Below are positions 1 to 7,335 of a DNA stretch of 37,327 bases, piece after piece (the stretch's first letter is position 1; every line of letters starts with the position of its first letter). The notes under the pieces are model-generated. The model saw only the letters and a list, made by a program, of their open reading frames with translations, was not told the DNA's origin and searched no databases. Origin of the DNA: Halalkalibacter hemicellulosilyticusJCM 9152 (GTDB taxonomy: Bacteria; Bacillota; Bacilli; Bacillales; Bacillaceae_D); contig NZ_BAUU01000038.1 in assembly GCF_000513115.1 (NCBI RefSeq), forward strand, positions 1 to 37,327, in the 5' to 3' direction. A program made the translations under genes and the position numbers.

Positions 1-1
1 A

Positions 2-106
2 CCACCACCTGGAGGAGAGGAGCCACCACCCGGAGGAGAGGAACCACCACCTGGAGGAGAGGAGCCACCACCTGGAGGAGAGGAACCACCATTCGGAGGA
101 GAAGAA
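2..106 (+). repeat. 21-bp tandem repeat coding PPPGGEE
   Basis: Five consecutive 21-bp units of the type ccaccacctggaggagag+gag lie inside the surface-protein gene and encode PPPGGEE. The first four are nearly identical at DNA level; the fifth is degenerate (PPFGGEE). The array runs off the left edge, so the copy number is unknown. Near-identity suggests recent expansion or contraction, which would change the length of the wall spacer. Confidence 0.85.
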
Positions 107-226
107 GGATTGCCAAACACTGCAACGAATGTTCATCAAATGATGTTGATTGGGTTTATTCTGATGATAGTGGGGTTTTTGTCGGTGTCTATTAGTCGAA
201 AATTAATAGATAAGAGTAGCCCCTAA
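2..226 (+). CDS. Sortase-anchored surface protein, C-terminal end (partial)
   Basis: Only the last 74 residues are in the window; the gene starts upstream. Reading from base 2, the frame gives five 7-residue units (PPPGGEE four times, then PPFGGEE), a short spacer, the motif LPNTATN, a hydrophobic stretch of about 20 residues, and a short tail (SRKLIDKSSP) that includes basic residues before TAA. This is the layout of a Gram-positive cell-wall sorting signal: a Pro/Glu wall-spanning spacer, an LPxTx motif, a membrane segment and a stop-transfer tail. The motif has Ala where the canonical signal has Gly (LPNTA, not LPxTG), a form known for class D-type sortases of Bacillus. The wall-anchored chitinase at 20097-21869 carries the same LPNTATN string, so one sortase probably handles both. 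The function of the missing N-terminal part cannot be judged. A strong terminator follows. Confidence 0.85.
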   Translation, partial: PPPGGEEPPPGGEEPPPGGEEPPPGGEEPPFGGEEGLPNTATNVHQMMLIGFILMIVGFLSVSISRKLIDKSSP

Positions 227-270
227 GCGAGCGAGGAATCAGGTTCATACACTGTGGACCTACTTCTCAG

Positions 271-308
271 AAAACGCCTTTGAGAGTTATTTCTCAAAGG
301 CGTTTTTT
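271..308 (+). terminator. Rho-independent terminator of the surface-protein gene
   Basis: A perfect 15-bp stem (aaaacgcctttgaga, 271-285, pairing with 292-306), a 6-nt loop and a T-rich 3' end. It sits 45 bases after the stop codon at 224-226. The A run at the start of the stem lets it also work for the converging minus-strand gene. Confidence 0.9.
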
Positions 309-315
309 ACTTTTT

Positions 316-349
316 CAGTTGTTCGAAAATCACTCTTTTCGAACAACTG
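316..349. other. 14-bp perfect hairpin between convergent genes
   Basis: The sequence cagttgttcgaaaa (316-329) pairs perfectly with 336-349 around a 6-nt loop. It lies immediately after the stop of the minus-strand gene at 351. No U-run follows on either strand, so it is not a standard intrinsic terminator. It could stabilise the 3' end of the minus-strand transcript. Confidence 0.5.
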
Positions 350-350
350 C

Positions 351-1085
351 TTATAGTACGACCTCACGAATCACTCTTTTTTCTTCGTGATGAAGCATAT
401 TTTTATGAATCACACCTGTGATAACTTTGTTCATGTGCTTAGTAAGATCGTTTGCCTCTTCCTTGTCGCCAACAACATAAATATGTTGCCAGCCTGCGTG
501 TTTAGCCATTCGATCTATTATTGATGCTAGACTCTTATACCAACGATAGCGGTTTGCATCAAAACGTTCACGGAATTGTTCTTGTTGTGTGCTTTTCCCG
601 CCGCTCCCAACGGTTGCACGAGATTCATGAGGACCTACATATTCTCGCCAATCTTCGGTATTTAAGTCTAACTGAAAATGATGAGATTGTTTTAGAGAGC
701 CTAGTTCAGCATCGAGAACCTTAACTTGCTCTTTTTGTGTGAGAATCACTCCTGTTTTTGGGAACGTTTGATTGAGTTCTCTTAATTGCTCTGTATTTGC
801 TACTTCACTCCACTCAAACTCTGTCTGTACAGGCATTTGAAACTTCTCTGCAAACCATACAGATTGGTCTGCTGTTGCAAAGATAACAACACTTTTGGCT
901 AGGCTTTGTTCGTTTTCTTTCAAATATGCTTCTACTTTTTCTTTTACAATGGAGTAGTTTCTTTTTTCTTCCTGATCGTCTATTTGTTTTAAATAGCTTT
1001 CGAAATTTCGTAGACCATTTTTAAGGTGGATTTTCCATTCTCCCCCTTGCTGATCAGGGTCAGAGCGGTCTGTATTTAAGTACAT
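351..1085 (-). CDS. eRF1-like (baeRF/VLRF1-type) release-factor family protein
   Basis: The 244-residue open frame resembles the bacterial archaeo-eukaryotic release factor (baeRF/VLRF1) group: a YLNTD segment at the N-terminus, and in the middle a glycine-rich loop VGSGGKSTQQEQF followed by RERFDANRYRWY. This corresponds in position to the eRF1 GGQ loop that enters the peptidyl-transferase centre. Such proteins are thought to act on stalled ribosomes; the function here is inferred. The ATG at 1085 has no ribosome site. In frame upstream, an ATG at 1152-1154 has a good GAGGAG site, and the intervening codons encode a plausible family N-terminus (KEIKKLEKIHLKQSNKILT), but codon 4 there is TGA (1143-1145). 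The natural gene probably spans 351-1154 and carries a nonsense change or sequence error; otherwise translation starts at 1085 without a leader. The family call is from motif recognition only. Confidence 0.6.
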   Translation of the reverse strand: MYLNTDRSDPDQQGGEWKIHLKNGLRNFESYLKQIDDQEEKRNYSIVKEKVEAYLKENEQSLAKSVVIFATADQSVWFAEKFQMPVQTEFEWSEVANTEQLRELNQTFPKTGVILTQKEQVKVLDAELGSLKQSHHFQLDLNTEDWREYVGPHESRATVGSGGKSTQQEQFRERFDANRYRWYKSLASIIDRMAKHAGWQHIYVVGDKEEANDLTKHMNKVITGVIHKNMLHHEEKRVIREVVL

Positions 1086-1265
1086 AGTTAAGATTTTGTT
1101 GGATTGTTTTAAATGGATCTTTTCTAGTTTTTTGATCTCTTTTCAAATTTCCATTTTTGTACTTCTCCTCTCTTGATCATTTTGGTTATACTGTACTGTA
1201 ACCGAAACATGATAAAATAAAACATAGAGATAAAGGATGGCGACGTCTTCGTGTTAAAATAATGG

Positions 1266-1293
1266 TAGACTTGTAAATGGATATAACTATAAC
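1266..1293 (+). promoter_or_regulatory. Weak candidate sigma-A promoter for the sensing cassette
   Basis: TAGACT (1266-1271) and TATAAC (1288-1293) are separated by 16 bp, about 85 bp upstream of the GTG start at 1378. It is the best match in the 1155-1377 gap, but the -35 box is poor. The gap also holds an imperfect inverted repeat, GGTTA...TAACC (1184-1203). Nothing else was recognised there. Confidence 0.3.
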
Positions 1294-1377
1294 AACTAAA
1301 AATAACACTGGGATGAAATAGATTATGGAGCTTGAAAGTGGTTGATGTTATGTATTTTGAAAGGGGTTACATGATTA

Positions 1378-2385
1378 GTGAGGAAGCTATTATTTGTCTA
1401 TGTTGCACTTATCGGGATTTTTATGATTTATGTTTATCAATTCCACTTTAAAGAAGTCACACCTAATCCATGGGATACACAAGGGTTACAAGGAGATATT
1501 AATGAAATCTATATCATGGTTACGTTTCAATCAGGGATGGATTATTGGAAGAGTAGCTTAAAAGGGTTTGAAGATGCAGCTCAATCGTTAAATGTATCGG
1601 TTGAATATCGAGGTGCTACGCAATATGACATTCAAGAGCAAATTACTGTTTTAGAACAAGCCATTGCTAAAAATCCAGCTGGAATAGCGGTTTCAGCAAT
1701 TGATCCGTTTGATTTAACTGAAACCATTGATAAAGCAGTTGATGCAGGTATCCCAGTTGTACTATTTGACTCAGGTGCTGCCGAGAGTAAAGCGCACTCT
1801 TTTTTAGGAACGAATAATTATAATGCGGGTGTAACGGCTGCACATGAAATGTCTAAGCTATTGAATGAAGAGGGGGAAGTAGCTGTCATTACGCTACCTA
1901 ATCAACTCAATCATCAAGAACGAACGAAAGGATTTCAAGACACATTAGAGGAAGAATATCCAAATATGCAAGTTGTTGCGATTGAGGATGGTCAAGGTGA
2001 CAGTCTCTTTTCACGAAATGTTGCACATCAATTAATGAAAGAATATCCACAAATCTCAGGGATTTTTGCAACGGAGGCTAATGGTGGAGTCGGGGTAGGA
2101 GACGCCATTCGTTTAGAAAAGAGGGTTGGTGATATACAAATTATCAGCTTTGATACAGATAAGGGTACGTTAGATTTAGTAGACGAAGGGATCATTTCTG
2201 CAACACTTGCACAAGGGACATGGAATATGGGCTATTGGTCGCTAGTGTACTTGTTTCATCTGCAACATGATCTGACAGAGCCACAAATTTTGCAAACGAG
2301 AGATACCGCTCCATTACCACTTTATGTCGATACAGGGATCACGATTGTAACAGATGAAAATGTTGACTACTACTACGCAGATTAG
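1378..2385 (+). CDS. Membrane-tethered periplasmic-type sugar-binding protein (sensor component)
   Basis: A 335-residue protein of the type I periplasmic binding / LacI-like sugar-binding fold (Peripla_BP_4 type). Residues about 4-22 form one hydrophobic segment with no lipobox Cys, so it is probably held by an uncleaved N-terminal anchor rather than as a lipoprotein. Typical family blocks are present: AIAKNPAGIAVSAIDP, AGIPVVLFDSGA, GTNNYNAGVTAA and GDIQIISFDTD. The start is GTG at 1378 with AAAGGGG about 11 bases before; the nearby ATG at 1371 is out of frame. It lies directly before a LytS-type kinase and a YesN-type regulator. This matches XylFII-LytS-YesN-like three-component systems, where the binding protein passes sugar occupancy to the kinase. 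The role is therefore sensing rather than transport. The ligand cannot be read from sequence; a monosaccharide is likely, given the ChvE-type transporter nearby. Confidence 0.8.
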   Translation: MRKLLFVYVALIGIFMIYVYQFHFKEVTPNPWDTQGLQGDINEIYIMVTFQSGMDYWKSSLKGFEDAAQSLNVSVEYRGATQYDIQEQITVLEQAIAKNPAGIAVSAIDPFDLTETIDKAVDAGIPVVLFDSGAAESKAHSFLGTNNYNAGVTAAHEMSKLLNEEGEVAVITLPNQLNHQERTKGFQDTLEEEYPNMQVVAIEDGQGDSLFSRNVAHQLMKEYPQISGIFATEANGGVGVGDAIRLEKRVGDIQIISFDTDKGTLDLVDEGIISATLAQGTWNMGYWSLVYLFHLQHDLTEPQILQTRDTAPLPLYVDTGITIVTDENVDYYYAD

Positions 2386-2394
2386 GTGAGGATC

Positions 2395-4230
2395 ATGTTG
2401 CAAAAGCTGTCTGAAATGAATAATTTGCCGATTCGATATAAGCTTGTTATTCATTTTTTACTTATTAGTATTTTGCCGTCTTTGTTGTTAGGTGCATTAA
2501 TTAGCTGGGCGGTGGATCGAATTATTGATCAGCAGGTTAATGATAATACGTTACAACTTATTGATAAAGTGAACAGTACGGTTGAATCACATATAGAAAA
2601 TGTTCAAAACATGACCTACTTTATATCCTTTGACCCGAATATCCAAGCATTCCTGGATGGAGAATTGAATCAAGAGGATATGACACCAGATGAAGAATAT
2701 AAAGTATCTAAATTTTTGCAAAATTTCACGACATTGCACCCGGAAATTGCAGGGATATTAGTCGTAAATAACGAAGGTGACTACTTAAGTAATGAGCTCT
2801 ACACAAGATCTGCTTTCCAATTAACTCATGAAAGCTGGTATCGTCAAGCGGTAGAGAATAATGGGATTGCGAAAATAATCGGTAAGCCACAGGGTAGGAG
2901 AATTACTTCACATGTTAATTATCGTGAAGATGAAATTGTGACGGTCGTTCGTGCGATTATGGATGCGGATTCGAACAGGGAGAAAGGAGTTATTTTGATT
3001 GATCTGAAGCTCCGTGTGATCGAGGAAGCAGTTCGCGATGTACGATTAGGTAAGTTAGGCTATTTGATGGTTATTGACCAAGAGGGAGAGACGGTTTATT
3101 CACCAACTTACTCTAGTCTAGAAAATTTGGAAATCGCCACAACATTCAGTCAAAATTATGGAATCTCCTTTGGGAATCTAAACGGTGAAGAATATCAATT
3201 TATTTATCAAAAATCAACTTTCACCGATTGGACAACAGTCGGTGTATTTTCAACCGATCAATCTGTTGCTGAAGTACAGCAAATTCTTTTTTATGTCATT
3301 ACATTTGTCTTTTTCGTATGTTTTGTCGGGGTTACGGCATCTTATTTTCTTTCTCATACGATTTCACGACCAATTAATCAATTAATGCTTGCGATGCAAA
3401 AGGCTGAATCAGGTGATTTAACAAGTCGTTATAAGGCCGGAGGAATGGATGAAGTCGGGCGTTTAGGGAGAAGCTTTAATACGATGATTGAGCAGATTCA
3501 TAAATTAATCTCCTTAACAGAACGCCAAGAACGAAAGAAGAGAGAAGCAGAGCTGCATAGCTTGCAAGCCAATATTAAGCCTCACTTTCTCTATAATACA
3601 CTTGATACGATTCAATGGATGGCGCGTAAGAAAAATGCACCAGATGTGGCTGATTTAGTCGGATCACTTTCGAAGCTTTTTCGGATTGGTTTAAGCAAAG
3701 GAGGAACGATTATACGATTGGAGGATGAAATGGAGCATATCAAAAACTATCTCCAAATCCAATCGGTTCGTTATAAAAATAAACTGAATTATTCATTAAC
3801 TGTCACACCGGACTTAAAGCATCTATCGATATTGAAAATTGTTTTGCAGCCGATCGTCGAAAATGCGATCTATCATGGGATCAAAGAAAGGCGAGGGCCA
3901 GGATTGATTACAATTGAAGCAAAGCTCGAACAGGAAATGCTCATTATACAAATTGGTGATAATGGGAAAGGGATGACAGAGGAAACATTACAACAGCTAA
4001 AAGAGAGTCTTGAGTCCTTTTTAGGTAGTACCGAGGATGAAATGGAAAGTCGCTTAACAACAGGTTATGGTGTCGTCAATGTACATGCACGGTTACGTTT
4101 AACGTTTGGTGATCAGTACGGGGTTAAGATTGAGAGTGAATTAGATAAAGGAACGATTGTGACGATTTTTCATCCGGTATTAGAAAATCATCAGGCTCTA
4201 CAATCGGCAATAAAGGGGGAGAAATCATGA
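2395..4230 (+). CDS. LytS/YesM-type sensor histidine kinase
   Basis: From the ATG at 2395 (GGTGAGG just upstream; the GTG at 2386 overlaps this site and is rejected) the protein has about 611 residues. The order is: TM1 (about residues 18-40), an extracytoplasmic sensor of about 260 residues (Cache-like), TM2 (about 300-322), HAMP (SRPINQLMLAMQKAESGDL), the His-kinase block with IKPHFLYNTLDTIQ (phospho-acceptor His397), and a GHKL ATPase domain with the N-box region LQPIVENAIYHG, G1 motif GDNGKGM and the glycine loop TGYGVVNV. This is the LytS/YesM architecture, which pairs with AraC-type regulators. The gene starts 9 bases after the binding-protein stop and overlaps the regulator by four bases (ATGA), so translation is coupled. 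It likely senses sugar through its binding-protein partner and controls a sugar transporter, probably the ChvE-type operon at 8529. Confidence 0.92.
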   Translation: MLQKLSEMNNLPIRYKLVIHFLLISILPSLLLGALISWAVDRIIDQQVNDNTLQLIDKVNSTVESHIENVQNMTYFISFDPNIQAFLDGELNQEDMTPDEEYKVSKFLQNFTTLHPEIAGILVVNNEGDYLSNELYTRSAFQLTHESWYRQAVENNGIAKIIGKPQGRRITSHVNYREDEIVTVVRAIMDADSNREKGVILIDLKLRVIEEAVRDVRLGKLGYLMVIDQEGETVYSPTYSSLENLEIATTFSQNYGISFGNLNGEEYQFIYQKSTFTDWTTVGVFSTDQSVAEVQQILFYVITFVFFVCFVGVTASYFLSHTISRPINQLMLAMQKAESGDLTSRYKAGGMDEVGRLGRSFNTMIEQIHKLISLTERQERKKREAELHSLQANIKPHFLYNTLDTIQWMARKKNAPDVADLVGSLSKLFRIGLSKGGTIIRLEDEMEHIKNYLQIQSVRYKNKLNYSLTVTPDLKHLSILKIVLQPIVENAIYHGIKERRGPGLITIEAKLEQEMLIIQIGDNGKGMTEETLQQLKESLESFLGSTEDEMESRLTTGYGVVNVHARLRLTFGDQYGVKIESELDKGTIVTIFHPVLENHQALQSAIKGEKS

Positions 4231-5447
4231 AGCGTTGGAAAGTTTTAATAGCCGATGATGAAATGATCATTCGTGAAGGAATTAAAGAGTCAGTCGATTG
4301 GGATCAACTAAACTTAAATGTTGTAGCCGATGCAGAAGATGGAGAGGAAGCATTGGAATTAGCTGTTGAGCATCAGGTTGATATTTTGTTAGCAGACTTA
4401 AATATGCCTATTATGAATGGTTTGACACTAATCAAGCATTTGCGTGAGGAGCTTCCGAATTGTAAAGTCATTATTATTACAGGTCACGATGAATTTTCTT
4501 ATGCGCAAGAGGCTTTGCGATTAAGTGTAGTTGATTATATCATTAAGCCTGTTGAAACAAAGGAGTTATACCGTGTTTTGGACGAGGTTTGCCAAAAGCT
4601 AATGTATTTAGAGAATCGTCAACAAGAAATAGAGCAGCGTTCCAAGCAACTTGAACGCAATGTCCCACTACTACGAGAAACATTTTGTCTACAGTGGATA
4701 AAGGGTGAATTATCAGAACATGAGATTAGAGAGCAGCTTCGATTCTTACAACTTCCTGAGGTAGCGCCTAAATGGGGAGGAGTCCTTCGTTGGCCAGAAA
4801 TGGATATCAATCAACCGCTACTAACTGAGCAAGAAAAACAATCGATCTTGTTTGCACTTGAAGAGCACGTTAAGAATGAAGTGTCTAAAAAAGAAGCTGT
4901 TGTTGTTCGTGAATCGATTACAGGGTGTATTTATGTATGTATATGGGATGAACAAGACGAAGAACCGTTTCTCACCATTGAACAACATGCAGAGGAAACA
5001 TTGAAAATTCGCATTGTTCAAAGGATGGAGGCGTTTCATGGTAATGTAAGTGACATCCCATCTTTTATGAAGCGTTGCAAAGAATCTCTATATATTCAAA
5101 ATGAAGTCTCACAAATTGTTAGAGGCGCCGAACGGTATATGAGCACTCATTTTCATGAGTCTGGATTAACACTTGAGACGATAGCTCGCGAGCTGCATGT
5201 GTCATCCGCTTATTTAAGTCGTTTATTTAAACAACAAGTGGGAGTTTCGTTTGTGCATGCATTGACGAAATTAAGAATGAAGAAAGCGATGCAGCTTCTA
5301 CATTCAACAGACTTAACGATTAACGAAATTTCTCAGCAAGTCGGCTATGAAACACAGCATTATTTTAGTACGGCCTTTAAAAAGGTAGTTGGCGTTACAC
5401 CCAATGGCTATCGAAAGGGAAAGGTGGCATCATCAAACAAATCTTAA
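4227..5447 (+). CDS. YesN/AraC-type response regulator
   Basis: A 406-residue two-domain regulator. The N-terminal receiver (residues 1-120) has the acidic pair Asp10/Asp11, phospho-acceptor Asp57 in LLADLNMPIMNG, and the conserved Lys in DYIIKPVE. A poorly conserved middle linker (about 130-300) follows, and residues about 305-400 form a double helix-turn-helix of the AraC family (LETIARELHVSSAYLSRLFK and INEISQQVGYETQHYFSTAFKK, each within known AraC helix patterns). The start at 4227 has GGGGGAG nearby and overlaps the kinase stop. In related three-component systems the phosphorylated regulator activates the promoter of a CUT2 sugar ABC transporter; that operon here begins about 3 kb downstream at 8529, beyond three unrelated genes. 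No terminator is evident after the gene. The 205-base gap to 5653 holds only a 7-bp stem (GAAACTT/AAGTTTC) without a U-run. Confidence 0.92.
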   Translation: MKRWKVLIADDEMIIREGIKESVDWDQLNLNVVADAEDGEEALELAVEHQVDILLADLNMPIMNGLTLIKHLREELPNCKVIIITGHDEFSYAQEALRLSVVDYIIKPVETKELYRVLDEVCQKLMYLENRQQEIEQRSKQLERNVPLLRETFCLQWIKGELSEHEIREQLRFLQLPEVAPKWGGVLRWPEMDINQPLLTEQEKQSILFALEEHVKNEVSKKEAVVVRESITGCIYVCIWDEQDEEPFLTIEQHAEETLKIRIVQRMEAFHGNVSDIPSFMKRCKESLYIQNEVSQIVRGAERYMSTHFHESGLTLETIARELHVSSAYLSRLFKQQVGVSFVHALTKLRMKKAMQLLHSTDLTINEISQQVGYETQHYFSTAFKKVVGVTPNGYRKGKVASSNKS

Positions 5448-5652
5448 CTTATAGGTTATAAAACTCTATTTAGCTTATTCATAATGTGACAATTTGTAAA
5501 TATAACTGTGAAACTTCTTCTGAAAGTTTCGTTGGACGTTGTATGTCTTGGACGATGATCAAGAAATAAGATTTTCCATATTAAACTAGCTCTACTTTAA
5601 GAGGGATTTTACATAACCTTCCTCTTGTACATCTTTTAGGTATGCTGTTACT

Positions 5653-6159
5653 TTAGGAATATAACCTTAATAAATCTTGGTGGAGTAAATGATGAGAGTT
5701 ATTCATCTCAAAAAAATATTCTAATTGCCATTTTTGTGTTTCAATAGCTTGTTTGCTAGTGGGGTGATCCCATATAGGGTAAACTCTTATTGCCATTTTT
5801 CCTTTTGAAGTGGCTGTTTTAAGGATATTTTGTTTTACGAGGACTTCTTTTGGAAAAACGAATTGTCCAAAATTGTTTTTGCTAGTAAAAGTATTGATAA
5901 CTAATAAATCGGTAGCCTTTTCATATGAAAAGGCTTGGTTTTTATGATTTTTATCTTTTTCCCAAAAAGCAACAAACTGTCCTATCTTAGTAGGTGTGTT
6001 CTTTGCTACTCTAAACCTAACAGATTTTGAATTCAGCTGAAACATACCAGCACCATAATCTGCATTTTGAGTTTCTTCTTGGATAGCATTTATAACGAAG
6101 TGATTTGGTTCATAAACATTTTCATTTACATATGATAAAGTCTTATAAAATTCATTCAT
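5653..6159 (-). CDS. mepB: MepB family protein
   Basis: A 168-residue cytoplasmic protein without signal or membrane segment. It resembles the MepB family, named from the Staphylococcus aureus mepRAB locus, whose biochemical role is unknown. Recognisable family stretches are GAGMFQLNSKSVRFRVAKNTPTKIGQFVAFWEK, FVFPKEVLVKQNIL and KGKMAIRVYPIWD. Length is normal for the family. The ATG at 6159 is preceded by AAGGGG about 11 bases upstream on the minus strand. It is transcribed away from the Hsp33-like gene, with 277 bases between them. No multidrug efflux gene or MarR regulator accompanies it here, unlike in S. aureus. It looks like part of a small insert between the sensing cassette and its likely target transporter. 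Confidence 0.75.
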   Translation of the reverse strand: MNEFYKTLSYVNENVYEPNHFVINAIQEETQNADYGAGMFQLNSKSVRFRVAKNTPTKIGQFVAFWEKDKNHKNQAFSYEKATDLLVINTFTSKNNFGQFVFPKEVLVKQNILKTATSKGKMAIRVYPIWDHPTSKQAIETQKWQLEYFFEMNNSHHLLHQDLLRLYS

Positions 6160-6371
6160 TATTTGTTACCCCTTTATATTTATACTATTAGAAGTAGCTC
6201 CATGCCCCTTTAATCAATAGTACCTTGATTTTACTATCTGAAATATTCAAATTATAAGTATTTAAGTCATACCATATAAAACTACATGAGAGAACATATA
6301 TTTTTATATTCTGTGTGAATTTGGTTATTTGAATCTCGTGTGGAAAATTTGATATTAAAAACATCTAAGTC

Positions 6372-6402
6372 TTGAACCTTACGTAAGGTTATGTTTTATA
6401 GT
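6372..6402 (+). promoter_or_regulatory. MerR-type promoter/operator of the hsp33-like gene
   Basis: TTGAAC (6372-6377) and TATAGT (6397-6402) are spaced by 19 bp instead of the usual 17. The perfect 16-bp palindrome AACCTTACGTAAGGTT (6375-6390) overlaps the end of the -35 box and lies in the spacer. This is the classic layout of promoters activated by MerR-family proteins, which twist a long spacer to align the two boxes. A MerR/TipAS regulator is encoded at 7336-8058, right after the gene this promoter serves, so it is the obvious candidate activator. The predicted transcript start is about 28 bases before the ATG at 6437. Confidence 0.75.
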
Positions 6403-6436
6403 GATCTTAACAAAGAATAAGTGAAAGGAAAAATAA

Positions 6437-7252
6437 ATGGAAAACACAATTGTAAAGACACTAATTTATGACAATCAAGTTCGTTTGTTTTTTGTTGATA
6501 ATACAAAATTATTGAATGAAATTCTTAGCCTTAACAAAGAAACAAACAAAATTCATAAACTTACATTAGCAAAAACAATTTCAGTAATGAGCGTAATTAC
6601 AGGCTCCTTAAAAGGGGATCAAAGAATAAGTCTCCAAATGACAATGAGTGACCCGAAATTTAAAGTTTTTGCTGATGCAGATGCAAAAGGAAATGTCCGT
6701 GGATATCTCAATGGTGAATTTCTGAAAGCTCCTGCTGATTATATTAATCAAATATCTCTTGATCGCCTAATTGGTCATAAAGGAACTATTCGTGTGATCA
6801 AAGGATCGGCTATGAATCAATTTACTGGCATAACCGATATGCCATACCGAAACATTGCTGATGATATTTCACATTATTTTAATCAGAGTGAGCAAATTCA
6901 AACATATATAGAAGCCAATGTTATATTTGGAAATGACAATTTTCCCCAATGCAGTAGTGCTATATTTGCTCAATTGCTTCCTGGTGCTACGCCTGATCTT
7001 ATTGATGAAGTAGAACATACGATTAATGCAAATCGAGAATTTTTTACTAGTTTGAATAAATATAGTAAGAAGATTGAAGAAAAGCTAAGTGAGCTATTTA
7101 AGGATGTAAATGTGATAGGATATAGCCCTATCCAATTTTTCTGTGGATGCTCCAAAGAAATGTTCCACGGGATGCTTTATTCTTTAAATGAGAGTGAATT
7201 AAAACAAGCCATTCATAATCAAGAGACTATTGATACAGTTTGTAAAATCTGA
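6437..7252 (+). CDS. Hsp33-like redox chaperone, ending in UGA at the fourth zinc Cys
   Basis: A 271-residue protein of the Hsp33/HslO family, cytoplasmic holdase chaperones activated by oxidation of a four-Cys zinc centre. Family blocks include GSLKGDQRISLQM, DADAKGNVRGYL, SSAIFAQLLPGA and the C-terminal FFCGCSKEMF. The zinc motif is CxC-X27-32-CxxC; here Cys-Gly-Cys is followed by 30 residues, then Cys-Lys-Ile and then TGA (7250-7252), exactly where the fourth Cys belongs. The frame stays open beyond the TGA for 16 family-like codons (GRAYRFNGNEIQGLLK) to TAG at 7301-7303. So the gene has either a Cys-to-stop change (one base from TGT or TGC), a sequence error, or much less likely UGA read as selenocysteine. 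As written, the zinc site would be incomplete. The RBS is AAAGGA before ATG 6437. The upstream promoter is MerR-type and the MerR gene follows 83 bases later. It may be a second, inducible paralog of a housekeeping hslO. Confidence 0.85.
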   Translation: MENTIVKTLIYDNQVRLFFVDNTKLLNEILSLNKETNKIHKLTLAKTISVMSVITGSLKGDQRISLQMTMSDPKFKVFADADAKGNVRGYLNGEFLKAPADYINQISLDRLIGHKGTIRVIKGSAMNQFTGITDMPYRNIADDISHYFNQSEQIQTYIEANVIFGNDNFPQCSSAIFAQLLPGATPDLIDEVEHTINANREFFTSLNKYSKKIEEKLSELFKDVNVIGYSPIQFFCGCSKEMFHGMLYSLNESELKQAIHNQETIDTVCKI

Positions 7253-7335
7253 GGAAGGGCATATCGATTCAATGGGAATGAAATTCAAGGACTGTTGAAG
7301 TAGATGTTCAACCATTTTATAGAGGTGCATTTTGT

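Noticed and set aside
6437-7303. Firm claim of a selenoprotein
   Set aside because: Only a 4-bp stem is visible downstream of the UGA, no sel genes are in the window, and several other genes here carry lesions, so a nonsense change or error is more likely. Kept as a question in findings.
351-7303. Genome-wide reassignment of UGA
   Set aside because: UGA is used as the ordinary stop of intact genes here, for example the kinase ending at 4230 and the ATPase ending at 11268.
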